64,000 nt of DNA from Annona cherimola (Eukaryota > Streptophyta > Magnoliopsida > Magnoliales > Annonaceae), in the NCBI GenBank assembly GCA_030490835.1, contig CM059975.1, positions 33,946,133-34,010,132 of the forward strand, given 5' to 3'. Shown here piece by piece: positions 11,447 to 21,739 of the stretch. The notes beneath the pieces were generated by a model. It saw only the letters and a program-made list of their open reading frames with translations, was not told the origin of the DNA and ran no database searches. The translations under genes and the position numbers were made by a program. Every line of letters begins with the position of its first letter. Position 1 is the first letter of the stretch.

Positions 11447-13129
11447 TGTTGGTCCCGAGTTAATGACAATTACCCAAGAGGGGAGGGGTGAATTGGGTAA
11501 TTAAAAATTTTCAACTTAAACAAAATTTTTACTCCGGATTAATCTAGTCCCCTTTATGAAGAAACAAATGGAAAGCATTATAATGCTGAGAGCAGAAATA
11601 AAAATCAACAAGTAAGATTTTATAGTGGTTCAGGCAACCTTCCCTACTCCACTCTTCCAAGCTCACACCTCTTGTGACTTGGGTTCCACTATGTATTTCA
11701 CAAATAGAACTAGAGTCACTGCTCTCTTCTAGATTCCAACTCTAGGGGGCATCAACAATTCACAGCACAAGTAGGTGACAAGTTCCACTTCAATCACACA
11801 CTACTTTGCTTACACTTGATCTTAGTTACCCAAACTAAATCAAGTTCAATACAACAAGAGAAAGTAAAAGAAAGTTTCTACACGTTACTGATGTGTAGAG
11901 GCAGATTTGGCGCAGAGAAGAACTTGTAAAGCAGTCTGAAAGATTCAACGAGCGGCTCTTGGCAGTTTGAAAGCAAGGTTCTTCTTCTAGATGTTGACTT
12001 GATCACTTAATGCTCTTAGAGATGGGAGTTATGCTCATTCAATAAATTCTCAGCTGCCCTCCACGTTCATATTGAATGTCTTTTACAAATGTTGAGGGAA
12101 TCCGAACGTTTAGAAGTAAGTGACGCGCATTTAATGCGCCAACGTTTGAAAATTTTCAACCATTGCGACCAAAGTCGCAGGTGGAGTCGACTTCGGGTGC
12201 GACTTCGCCCAAGTCGTAGATGGAGTCGACTTCGGGTGCGACTTTCGCTGTCCGCGACTTCTTCAAGTTCTAGTCTAGGTCGACTTGGTCCTCGACATGA
12301 CCCAAGTCACAAGTGAAGTCGACTTCGGGTGCGACTTCACTTCCTTAGTTTGCTAGTTGAACTTGAAATTTTTTGGAATGACTTGCTTGCTTGAATTTCT
12401 TCATGTTTGATTGTTCTTACACCATTTTATATTACTTAAGACTCTTCATGATTCTTCTATCTTAAAATATTTGATTCCATATCTTGAGTCTTGAATCTAT
12501 GAATGCATGGAAGATGTCCGAGTATGTGTTCATGATCCATGATGGATTCATGCAACCCTGCTTGCTTTGGTCTTCACTTGATCTTCATTTGATCCAAGTC
12601 AAGTGTTTGAGTCGACTTGACCTTCATCTTCACTCGAGTCTAGCATTAAGTTGACTTGATCTGCAAGTTCCGCATTGAAGTCGAAGCTGGAGTCGACTTG
12701 GTCTGTGACTTCACCTATGTCGCATGCGGAGTCAACTTGGGATGCGACTTCGGCAGCTCTCGTCCCCGATTTCAACTCTGGACAGAAAAATAAGTTTGAA
12801 GTCGATGTCGAAGTCGACTTGGTCTGCGACTTCACCCAAGTCGCATGCGGAGTCAACTTCATTTGCGACTTTGGCAGCTTGGCTCCCTGATTTCAACGCT
12901 TGACGAAAATGACGTCTTGAGGTCGCTGCTGGAGTCGACTTGGGGATCGACTTGGCCTAATTCAATGCCTGAGTTGACTTGGAAATCGACTTGACCTATC
13001 ATGCTTCAAATTCTTCATTTGTATATCCTTTAATTATCTCCACACACATGTTAGTAACCAAAACTTACTCAAATTGATTTGTTAATCATCAAAACAAAAA
13101 CTTGGCTTATTTTCCACATGTTTCCAACA
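11447..13129 (-). repeat. 5' LTR of the antisense SIRE element
   Basis: 1683 bp, closely matching 4528-6220. It contains the same two clusters of AAGTCGACTT-like palindromes (about 12170-12330 and 12590-12990). U3 is at the right-hand side because of the orientation. Confidence 0.95.
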
Positions 13130-13162
13130 GCACCCGAAGTCGACTCCATCCGCGACTTGGAG

Positions 13163-13184
13163 GTATAACGTTCGAATTTTTGAA
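13163..13184. repeat. Hairpin upstream of the LTR TATA box
   Basis: AACGTTCGAA and TTGAACGTT-type arms face each other with almost no loop, about 45-65 bp before the TATA box. The 3' LTR has a more decayed version near 24675-24695. Confidence 0.55.
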
Positions 13185-13227
13185 CGTTGGTGCATTTACT
13201 TTATAACGTTCAAAATTATCCCTCCTC

Positions 13228-13235
13228 TATATATA
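13228..13235 (+). promoter_or_regulatory. TATA box of the + SIRE 5' LTR
   Basis: CCTCCTCTATATATAGAC is a strong plant-type TATA box, repeated at 24750-24757 in the 3' LTR. Transcription would start about 30 bp downstream. Confidence 0.75.
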
Positions 13236-13941
13236 GACACTCAAGTAAACGTGGAAACAGACAAGTGAGAGCTGAAAAAGAGAAAAGAAGAGCCACTAAG
13301 ACTTACACTCCACTTTCTTCTACATTTAAGTGATCTATACACTTTCAAATGAAGAACAAGCTTCAAAGTTGTTGTTTGCTACAACGCCAATCGATTCATC
13401 ACTTCTACGAGTTCTTCCTCAAGCTGAACCTTGCTACACAAATCTGTAAAGTGTAGAATTCTTTCATTTCATCTTGTTATATGGTTTTTTGTGCTTAGTT
13501 TGAGTTTGGTGTTTCAAACCTAGTTATAGCAAAGTAGGATTGTGATTGGAGTGGATCTCGTCACCTACTTGTGCTGCTTGTTGTATACGTCCCTTAGAGC
13601 TAGAATCTAAAAGAGAGCGGAGGCTCTGGTTGTATATGCCCCCTAGAGCTAGAATCTAGAAGAGAGGAGAGACTCTAGTCGTATTCGCAGAATACATAGT
13701 TGAACTCAAGTCACAAGGGGTGTGAGCTTGGAAGAGTGGAGTAGGAAAGGTTGCCCGAACCACCATAAACCTTGTCTATTATTTTTCATTTTCGCTTTCA
13801 TTATCTTATTGCTTTCCATTTATCTCATTAAAAGGGAATAAATTAAACCGGGGTAAAGTTTTTAATTTAAGTTTAAAATTTTAAATAACCTAATTCACCC
13901 TTCCCCTCTTGGGTAATTGTCATCAACTCGGGACCAACAAG

Positions 13942-13954
13942 TGGTGTCAGAGCA
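13942..13954 (+). promoter_or_regulatory. Primer binding site, + SIRE element
   Basis: TGGTGTCAGAGCA lies two bases after the 5' LTR. It differs by one base from the TGGTATCAGAGCA of the antisense sister. Confidence 0.92.
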
Positions 13955-13986
13955 GGTTTTGAATTTTACCAAAGAGATCTTTTGAT

Positions 13987-14930
13987 ATGACATTCCAATC
14001 TACTTCCGTTCCTGCATTTGCCGAAGGCCAATCTTTTACTAGGCCACCATTATTTGATAGGAACAATTTTGGCTATTGAAAGCTACGTATGAAACAACTC
14101 ATCATGGCTACAGATATGGACTCTTGGATTGTAATCCAAGACGGTTGACTTTGCCTACTGATGAAAGAGCTTCCAAATGGACCGATGAGGAAGTAAAAAT
14201 TGTAAAGAGCAATGTCAAGGCTATGAATTCATTATTTTGTGCTTTTATTACTTCCGAATATGATAGAGTATCCACTTGTTTGAATACCAAAGAGATATGA
14301 AATACACTAACATCTATCTATGAAGGAACTTCTCAAGTCCAAGGGACAAAGAGAGTATTTTTATCGGAGAATTGGAAAGCTTTAGAATGCTAGAAATAGA
14401 AAATATTTCTGAAATATTTGCTAGATTCTCTAAAATTAATAATGCCTTGAAAGGACTTAGAAAAGTTATTTCAGAATCTGAGCAGGTCATGAAGATTCTA
14501 AGAGCCCTCCCGGAATCATGGACTCCAAAGATCACTGCAATAGAAGAAGCCAAGGATCTAAACACATTGAAGTTGGAAGATATTATTAGCTCGTTGATGT
14601 CACATAAGCTAATCAAGAAAAGAAATGAAGATCACCACAAAGGCAAAAGAGTCATTGCCTTGAAAGCTGCACAAGATTCGGATGACACTACCTCGTCGTC
14701 ATAAAACGACGATAAAATCGCCTTACTTACAAAACGATTCAGAAAATTTGTAAGGAAAGGTAGAAATTTCAGAAACTTCAAAGAAAGAAATTCTAAAGAC
14801 AAAAAGAAAGAAACAACAAAATGCTACCGGTGTGGCGGTTCGGGGCATATGCAAACCCAATGTCCAACGCCCAAAGAGACTAAAGCAAAGGAGCAAAGAA
14901 AAGATCGAGACGACAACAGAAAATTCTAAA
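13987..14930 (+). pseudogene. Copia gag (UBN2 type), + SIRE element
   Basis: Starts at ATG 13987, about 30 bp after the primer site. An early in-frame stop replaces the tryptophan in the NFGYWKL context, and frame changes follow near 14120 and 14350. The capsid-like core is clear at 14372-14704 (ILRALPESWTPKITAIEEAK, LEDIISSLMSHKL). The zinc knuckle CYRCGGSGHMQTQC is at about 14821-14862. A stop at 14701-14703 separates the two. It is the counterpart of the gag at 10472-11398 and is also dead. Confidence 0.9.
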
Positions 14931-14943
14931 GAAACAGAGGAAG

Positions 14944-15731
14944 AGGTATGTACGTAAATGAAGATGAATCTACAACATGCAGCTCTTCAAGTGAAGAATG
15001 TGAAGCGGATTGCGCAAGAATTTGTTGCATGGAAAATTTCGACGTATGTTTTGCAGCAACGAAAATCTTGGAGAATCAAGCTACATCAACGAACTGCACA
15101 AGTAGTCAATAGGTAACCTCCAAACAAAAATCTTTTTCAATTTTCTCCTCTACAAATGAATGCCTAAAATGTACTGAATTAGAAGAACTCCAACAAGCCT
15201 ATGATTCATTATATGAGGAAATAAAGAAATTAGGAAATAAGTTTATAATAAAGAAAAGACAATGTGATGCAGTAATGATTGTGAATGGTAAACTTGTTGA
15301 AAAGATTGATCAATTGAAAAATGAAAAGAATACATTGGTAAATGAGTTAGAGAAACTCAAAAATGAAAATGAATCATTAAATGAATCGCTTGCCAAGTTT
15401 TCTAATCCAGGAGAAAGTGTGAAAATATTTTTTAAAATGACTACCCAAAGTTGTAAGAAAGGACTTGGGTATACCACTTTTGAGCAAGGCGAATCTAATG
15501 CTCCATGGAACAAAACCAAACCCATTTATGCTAAACCCATTTATGCTAAACCCAAGAAAAATCATGTAGTTTGGACCAAAAGACCAACCAGAGAACCAAT
15601 AACCAAATGGCTTCCCATACCTAGACTCCCGGGAGCTTGTAATTTTTGAAACAAGATGAGACACAAGGTTTATCAATGCAAATTGAGAAAATTACAAAAC
15701 CTTGGTGCAAAATTGGTTTGAATACCCAAAA
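14944..15731 (+). pseudogene. Gag-pol spacer with coiled coil and damaged second zinc knuckle, + SIRE element
   Basis: An acidic serine-rich start and CARICCM are followed by a long lysine/glutamate/asparagine coiled-coil-like run (15275-15400, with KLVEKIDQLKNEKNTLVNEL). A basic stretch with a duplicated KPIYA unit (15520-15553) comes next, then the second knuckle. There the second cysteine is replaced by a stop and the glycine by arginine. It parallels 9671-10490 in the antisense element. Confidence 0.82.
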
Positions 15732-15869
15732 GCATTGGATTTATGGCTTCAAAGGTAGATCAACGTAGACTCCAATGGATAACTAATCCAAATGGACCCA
15801 TAAAATGGGTACCAAAAGGATGAGCTCTACTTGACTTGATTTTTGCAGGTTTGTCTTAGAGCTAAGGCC

Positions 15870-16255
15870 AATAACATATGGTTTATGGATAGTGGCTGCT
15901 CAAGACATATGACAGGAGAAAGAGGACTGTTCCATAAGATCAACCCTTCAATGAAGGAGTAGCCTTTGGTAATAATGAAAAAGGTAAAATAAAAGGTAAA
16001 GGAAATATTTATGGTATTTCAAATACATGTATTGAGGATGTACTATTTGTTGAAGGACTCAAACACAACCTAATGAGTATTAGTCAACTATGCGATAAAG
16101 GATATAAAGTTGTATTTGAATCCTCTATATGCAATGTTTTTGATGATCAACACATAATATTTAGTGGCAAAAGACATGGAAATGTATATTTAGTTTGCCT
16201 TAATGAACTCGAAGAAAAATGTCTAATAGCCATAGAAAATGATCAATGGATATGA
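15870..16255 (+). pseudogene. Copia protease and pre-integrase, + SIRE element
   Basis: The aspartic protease motif DSG is coded at 15888-15896 within WFMDSGCSRHMTGE. A short deletion and frame change near 15945-15960 disrupt the next part. The pre-integrase block (MSISQLCDKGYKVVFESSIC) is open from 16073 to a stop at 16253, where the WHTRLGHIN tryptophan has become TGA. In an intact element this protease matures the polyprotein. Confidence 0.88.
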
Positions 16256-17345
16256 CATACAAGGCTTGGACATATAAATATGTCAAATATTAAAACATTG
16301 TGGAAAAAGAATCTAGTACAAGGGTTACCAAAGCTCAAATATGACAAGAATAAGATTTGCAAAGCTTGTCAACTATCAAAACAACCCAAAATGTAATTTT
16401 TCATCAAAAAGGAAATTTCAACAACTAGACCACTTGAATTGTTGCATATGGATCTTTATGGGCCATCAAACATTTTAACTCTTAGTGGGAAAAAGTATGT
16501 GTATGTAATTGTTGATGATTTCTCAAGATTTACTTGGATTATACTCTTAGCTAGCAAAGATGAAGCATTTTCTATGTTTGTCACGTTTTCAAATTTGGTG
16601 CAAAATGAAAAATAAAATTTAATTATTTCCATTAGAAGTGATCATGGTGGGGAATTTGAAAATAAATAATTCATAAAATTTTACAATGAAAAAGGAATTC
16701 ACCATACATTTTCTGCACCAAGAACTCCACAACAAAATGGATTTGTTGAAAGAAAAAACCGGACAATACAAGAAATGGCTAGAACTATGCTAAATGAGAG
16801 TAAATTGTCCAAAAGATTTTGGGGCGAAGCTGTAAGTACAGCTTGTCATGTATTAAATCGATTTACCATTAGAGCAATATTGAAAAAGACCCCATATGAA
16901 CTTTGGAAAGGTAGAAGACCAAACATATCATATTTCCATACTTTTGGATGTACTTGTTATGTATTGAATAATGGAAAAAATAAATTTAGAAAAATTAGAT
17001 GTCAAAAGTGATGAAGCAATTTTCCTTAGTTATTCATCAAATAGCAAAGCATATAGAATTTTCAACAAAAGAAATTAAATAGTAGAGGAATCAATACATG
17101 TTGTTTTTGATGAATTTAACCAAATTTCGAGAAAGGATGATGAATTAAGTGATGCAGATGACACATCGAAGAATTCAAAGGTAAAACAACACGATCAACT
17201 AGAGGAAACCGAGCCCAAGTCAGAAAATTCCACGGAGGAAAGGGTAAGTGAAGGTAATGATTCCTATAAACCTTCAACTGATTTGAAATTCAAAAATGTC
17301 CATCCAATTGAGCAAGTCATTGACAATATCTATGAAAGAATAAAG
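16256..17345 (+). pseudogene. Copia integrase, + SIRE element
   Basis: The zinc-binding region (RLGHINMSNIKTLW, CKACQLSKQPK) is followed by the core, with HMDLYGPSN, VIVDDFSRFTWI, SDHGGEFENK and PQQNGFVERKNR. All three acidic catalytic positions remain visible, unlike the antisense copy. Stops interrupt it at about 16395, 16613 and 16666. The C-terminal part is open at 16775-17011 (GEAVSTACHVLNR, KTPYELWKGRRPNI), and an acidic linker follows after a frameshift near 17000. Confidence 0.92.
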
Positions 17346-17379
17346 ACTAGAAGGTCAAAATAAAATATTTGTTGACAAT

Positions 17380-18480
17380 ATACTTTTGTATCAAAAATTG
17401 AATCAACAACTATTGACCAAGCTCTTAATGATGAAAATTGGGTTATTGCAATGCAAAAAGAGCTAAATCAATTTGAAAGAAACAATGTATGACATTTAGT
17501 TCCTAGACCCAAGGATTGCACTATTATTGGTACCAAATGGGTATTTAAGAACAAATTAGACGAAAGTGGACTTGTAATAAGAAACAAAGCTAGATTAGTA
17601 GCCAAAGGGTATTCCCAAGAAGAAGGGATTGATTTTGAAGAATCATATGCACTCACGGCTAGATTAGAAGCCATACGTATTTTACTAGCATTTGCTTCTC
17701 ACATGGATTTCAAATTGTTTCAAATGGATGTGAAAAACGCATTTTTGAATGGATACTTGAATGAAGAAGTATATGTTGAACAACCCCCTGGATTTGAAGA
17801 AAAGAATCAATCAAAATATGTTTATAAATTAACCAAAGCATTGTATGGACTAAAACAAGCTCCACGAGCTTGGTATGAAAGGTTGAATAAATTTTTGATT
17901 GATCATGAATTTCAAAGAGGAAAGGTTGATATGACCTTATTCATCAAGTATAAAAGCAAAAATATTTTAATTGTGCAAATTTATGTAGATGATATAATAT
18001 TTGGTGCTACTGACGAAACTCTGTGCCAAGAATTTTCTAAGATTATGCAGAACGAATTCGAAATGAGCATGATGGGAGAATTAAATTTCTTTCTTGGACT
18101 ACAAATCAAGCAACAAGCTGAAGGAATATTCATAAATCAATCCAAGTACATCAAAGAAATGATAAAGAAATTTAGAATGCAGACTAGCAAGGGAGCAAAT
18201 ACTCCAATGAGTTCAATAATCAAGATCGACACGGACGAAAACGGTAAATGTATAGATCAAAAGTTTTATAAAAGTATGATAGGATCATTGTTGTATTTAA
18301 CTGCTTCTAGACCAGATATTCTTTTCAGTGTTTGTATATGTTTTAGATTTCAAGCATGTCCTAAAGAATCACATTTATTGGTTGTAAAAAGAATTTTTAA
18401 ATATTTGATAAATACCACAAATCTTGGACTATGGTATCCAAAGGGGTCAACTTTTGATCTAATCGGCTACTCGGATGCGG
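17380..18480 (+). pseudogene. Copia reverse transcriptase, + SIRE element
   Basis: The upstream part (from about 17400) has WVIAMQKELNQFERN, a stop replacing the usual tryptophan, then [13 protein letters not shown] and [15 protein letters not shown]. From 17703 the frame is open and holds [40 protein letters not shown], the catalytic box YVDD (in [10 protein letters not shown], about 17980-18010) and [10 protein letters not shown]. The catalytic site is intact. It runs directly into RNase H. Confidence 0.95.
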
Positions 18481-18926
18481 ATTTTGCCGGATACAAAGTA
18501 GATAGAAAAAGTACTAGTGGAACATGTCAATTCCTTGGAAACATGTTAGTTTCATGGTATTCAAGAAAACAAACTAGTGTTACTCTATCTACGGCGGAAG
18601 CCAAATATATAATCGCTTAGAGTTGTTGTGCCCAATTACTTTGGATGAAAAAACAATTAAAAGACTATGGTATTGATTATTATAATATTTCAATTAGATG
18701 TGACAATACAAGTGCAATTTGTTTAACTAAAAATCCTGTATTACATTCCAGAACCAAACATATAGATGTAAGACATCATTTTATTCGAGAACATTTTGAA
18801 AATCATGATATTTGTTTGGAATATGTGAAAACTATAGATCGAATTGCAGATATTTTTACCAAACCTTTACCAAAGGAATCTTTTTACAAAATTAGAAATG
18901 ATATGGGGATGATTGAGTTCAATTAG
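18463..18926 (+). pseudogene. Copia RNase H, + SIRE element
   Basis: Shows [26 protein letters not shown] (usually AEAEY), IRCDNTSAICLTKNP and RTKHIDVRHHFIREH, ending IADIFTKPLPK and MGMIEFN. One in-frame TAG (18618-18620) splits it. The second glutamate of AEAEY is lysine here. It matches the RNase H at 6541-6993. Confidence 0.93.
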
Positions 18927-18954
18927 AAATATTTAGATGAAAAATGGACTTAAG

Positions 18955-19062
18955 CAAAGTCCAAGTTGATAGGCCAAGTCGACTCCGGGGCCCCCAAGTC
19001 GACTCCAGTGAAGTCGACTTGGGCAAGGCGAAGTCGACTTCTCCTAGGGCAAGTCAACTTCA
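18955..19062 (+). repeat. AAGTCGACTT motif cluster inside the element
   Basis: Five or six variants of AAGTCGACT occur in about 100 bp just after pol. They are the same motif that fills the LTR U3 regions, yet this place is 4.7 kb from the 3' LTR. The cluster directly precedes the leader of the extra ORF. Confidence 0.8.
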
Positions 19063-19074
19063 GCGCGCGACCAT

Positions 19075-19450
19075 CGGGCTTCCTCTCCATTTTCTCTCTT
19101 CTCTCTTCTTTTTCCCATTCCTCACTTCTCTCGCGCCGTTTTCCAAGTCTCTCTTCTCTCCGGCCACCTCAGTTTCTTCACTCTAGGATTCCTTCTCTTC
19201 CGGATTCTCTCCTTCTTTTTCTCCGGGCTGCTCTGGCTCTCTCTCTCCCTCTCACGGTTTTCTTCTTCCCTTAGCTAACTCTCTCTCCTCCCATTTTCAA
19301 CTCACTGTCTCAGTCCGGCTCTCTCTCTCTTCCTCTCTTCCATTTCCCTCTTACTGCATCTCTCCATTGCTCTCTCTCTCATTCTTTCTATCTCCCATAG
19401 TCTCCTTCACTCCCTCTCAAACCCACTATTTTTCTCCCTTTCCATCTCTC
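19075..19450 (+). other. Pyrimidine-rich leader before the extra ORF
   Basis: About 370 bp of strongly CT-biased + strand sequence (runs such as TTTTCTCTCTTCTCTCTTC) end about 25 bp before ATG 19476. In plants such stretches are common near promoters and in 5' leaders. A leader role here is inferred from position only. Confidence 0.6.
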
Positions 19451-19475
19451 TCAAGCTCTGTTTAAGAATCCCTTC

Positions 19476-19561
19476 AATGGCACCCAAATCACGACTACCT
19501 AAACTAGCAGTGTCCAAACCATCGTTAAAGCCTGTCCCTAGACCAACTAGCTCCCAAACTG
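19476..19561 (+). pseudogene. Extra (env-position) ORF of + SIRE element, 5' part
   Basis: ATG 19476 opens a basic, proline-rich N-terminus (MAPKSRLPKLAVSKPS). After 28 codons a hAT element breaks it. The frame continues unchanged at 21740 if one CCAAACTG copy is ignored. See the 3' part for the protein. Confidence 0.82.
19554..19561. repeat. Target site duplication CCAAACTG, left copy
   Basis: A perfect 8-bp direct repeat with 21732-21739, flanking inverted termini. This is the hAT signature. Confidence 0.95.
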
Positions 19562-19889
19562 CAGTGTTGTAAGAACCGGACCGGACCGGCCGGTCGGACG
19601 GACCGGGAACCGGACCAAATCCCGATTCGATTACCATCGGTTCGGTTCAATAGAAATAAACCGTCTGAACCGTCGAACCGACGGTCGAACCGGCTTCATC
19701 GGTTGAACCGTATTCGACCGGTTCAGATGGTTTCTGAAAAATGAGAACTCTGCTCCTCTCCCACCTCCGGCAGCCTTCCTCCACCACATCTTCCACGATC
19801 GCTGGCACACCCTCCGGCATGCTCTGCTTCTCCCTCCCCAACTCCTTCGTATGCATTCAACAGATCAGCCAAATCCATCGAATTCCCAA

Positions 19890-20034
19890 CACGCCCATTT
19901 GAGTTTGCCTCTCTGTCCAAACTCCCCTCCGCTCTCCTCGTTGTCGTTCTCCGCAAGCTCCTCCTACTCTATTCTCCTTTGCAGCAGGCGAATCGTCCAC
20001 CCAGAATTCCCTCCAGGAAGCCGTCTTCTTTGAT
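19890..20034 (+). other. Serine-rich, transit-peptide-like coding segment in the hAT element
   Basis: The + frame gives a leucine-, proline- and serine-rich stretch (SLPLCPNSPPLSSLSF) followed by arginines, ending in a stop at 20033. Composition resembles a plastid transit peptide. Together with the downstream exon-like segment it could be the first exon of one captured gene, but no homology is proven. Confidence 0.3.
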
Positions 20035-20160
20035 GAGTCTGCATTTCGCCATACGGGAGCCATTCTCAATGATGGGTTTCGACGAGGGTAGCAGCAGGTG
20101 GAGAGAATCGGTGGTGGAGCTTCCGATAAAAGACGCTGCCAAAGGCGAGCCCCTACCGCC

Positions 20161-20365
20161 GTAGGTCAGATCGTCTTCCCTTCATCCGATCGGCATTCGG
20201 CAGCGACGAAACTGTGCAGCTCCTGCTTTCGGTGAACAGCAGAGCAGCAGAGCCCCCAAATCGGCGATCCCTGCTGCTGTAGCTCAGCTCGTCTTCCTCT
20301 CGTCCAATCGACGTTCGTGATGATACTGTGCAGCCCATTTTTCGGCAACTGGCAGAACATCAACA
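20161..20365. repeat. Imperfect ~118-bp tandem duplication inside the hAT element
   Basis: The stretch from GTAGGTCAGATCGTCTTCCC (20161) recurs as GTAGCTCAGCTCGTCTTCC (20279). Matching then runs through CTGTGCAGC and the following segment to about 20360. The copies are clearly diverged. Confidence 0.7.
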
Positions 20366-20369
20366 CCGA

Positions 20370-20555
20370 CATTAGAGGAGAGCACCATCGGCTTCACCGC
20401 CTTTGTGGGCTCATTGCTCGGAAGTGGCCTCTTTGGCGCCAATGCAGCTGTGCTGGAGGCCGACGACGACGTAGAGCTCTTGGAGAGGGTGAAGAAGGAC
20501 AGGAAGAAGAGGCTCGAGAGGCAAGAGGCTATCAATTCCTCCATGAAAGAGACAG
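20370..20555 (+). pseudogene. Captured exon, thylakoid-lumen-protein-like
   Basis: A clean + frame reads GFTAFVGSLLGSGLFGANAA, then an acidic stretch (LEADDDVELLERVKKDRKKR), and ends KET followed by a consistent splice donor (G|GTTTC at 20555/20556). From memory, a hydrophobic segment ending ANAA, then acidic and basic blocks, resembles plastid thylakoid lumen proteins of about 16.5 kDa. The hydrophobic part would be the lumen-targeting signal. The retained donor and following non-coding DNA point to capture of genomic DNA, not mRNA. The family name is tentative; that the segment is an exon is better supported. Confidence 0.5.
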
Positions 20556-20640
20556 GTTTCTTTTTGTGTTTCAAAATTTCCCGTTTCCGCAACATGTCGT
20601 CTTGATCATCCGCATTGCAATTCCAGAGATAATTAGGAGA

Positions 20641-21343
20641 TGACCCAAGATCCTCAGATTATGGAGAAATATTTCTGATCTGTCCAATTGCTTGTTTGAA
20701 CTATGGGAGGCCGACTTTTGTTTATTATTTTTTTCTTTCTATCAGCATCTCAAGCAAAATGCCAACATTAGGATGTTTAGCTACCTTAGAAGCTGCGGGA
20801 GTATGCTATCCTTTTTTATTCCTTCAATGAAGGTTCCTAATGCCCATTCCAGGGAAGACGGGAGAGAAAAATAGAGTCCTTGATTTCCTGGATCTTCGAC
20901 TAGGTGCCAATTCTTATACACATTTCCCCTGGCATTGCAGCAGAAGATTTTGCCACATTGTTGGAATTTGAAGAGAGAGAGGATTTTATCATGCTTGAAG
21001 AGCATATACATTTCACTTAGCGAAGGTGCCCGTTAGAGCTTAGACCATGAGACCCGTCTTAAATGTCTTGAGGAAACTAGGTAGGATTTTGGGCAGTGGT
21101 TACTAGACGGTCCTTAAATCCCAAACACGAATTTATTTGAATTTTGGTATGGGCAAATTCCTTGTGTATCTATAAATTTTACTCTTAATTCTACTTATAC
21201 CCATGAGCTTTCAAAAATCTCTCACACTCACTAATTTCAAAAATCTATAATCCAACCTGGTTTAAGATGCTCATGCTATTTGCAAAAATAATATATTTTT
21301 TGGCTCACTTAAACACGATTATCTAATTATCATAAAAGTATCG
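20641..21343. other. hAT interior, non-coding
   Basis: AT-rich DNA with no protein similarity I can recognise. It may include intron from the captured gene at its left end. Confidence 0.5.
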
Positions 21344-21739
21344 AGATAAACAGGAAAAATTTAAGAACCAATAATTAATTAACAATGGTCAGGGCTTATT
21401 ACAAATTTAAGCCTTCCAAGTTAGTTAATGTGGTTAATTTTTTTAACATTCATATTTTTCCTTTTAAATTTTGCTATTAATTTTTTCCTGCATGTTTTGT
21501 ACTTATATTGTGATTCTTAAAATCTAACATATTTAGGATTTATGAAAATATAATTTTATTAATATATTTACTTATTTATTTAAAATTTAAAAATAATTTA
21601 ATATTTATGACATCATAAATATGTCACGCTGACGTCACCGGTTCGACCCGGTTTGCTTAACCGGTCGAACCGGTTCGAACCAGACCAGTAACTTTACCGG
21701 TTCAATCACCGGTTCGGTTCTGACAACATTGCCAAACTG

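Larger units (their letters stand above)
4528..13129 (-). mobile_element. Antisense SIRE-type Ty1/copia element nested in a sister element's LTR
   Basis: An 8602-bp complete element in reverse orientation, with LTRs at 4528-6220 (3') and 11447-13129 (5'). The primer site complement is at 11432-11444 and the polypurine tract complement at 6221-6233. All gag-pol domains are present but broken. Both its termini and its internal proteins match the host element closely, so it is a sister copy. Unlike the host it has almost no DNA between RNase H and the 3' LTR, and so lacks the extra ORF. Confidence 0.96.
13130..13939 (+). repeat. 5' LTR of + SIRE element, right part
   Basis: Starts with the second GCACC duplication (13130-13134) and resumes the interrupted LTR. 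It ends CCAACA at 13939. It holds the core promoter and the R-U5 region. Confidence 0.94.
19562..21731. mobile_element. Non-autonomous hAT element carrying host-like gene pieces
   Basis: 2170 bp. The left end reads CAGTGTTGTAAGAACCGG and the right end is the complement of CAATGTTGTCAGAACCGAAC. Subterminal regions are rich in ACCGGTTCGAACC-type motifs. There is no transposase. The left-central part (about 19740-20640) is GC-richer and partly exon-like. The last ~390 bp match 44015-44402, the right end of the transposase-bearing hAT element in this window, which suggests a shared source of transposase. Confidence 0.95.

Noticed and set aside
18944..19274. Open frames just after RNase H that could be a new small protein
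   Set aside because: They translate the AAGTCGACTT motif cluster and the CT-rich leader in overlapping frames. Composition is repetitive and nothing resembles a protein family.
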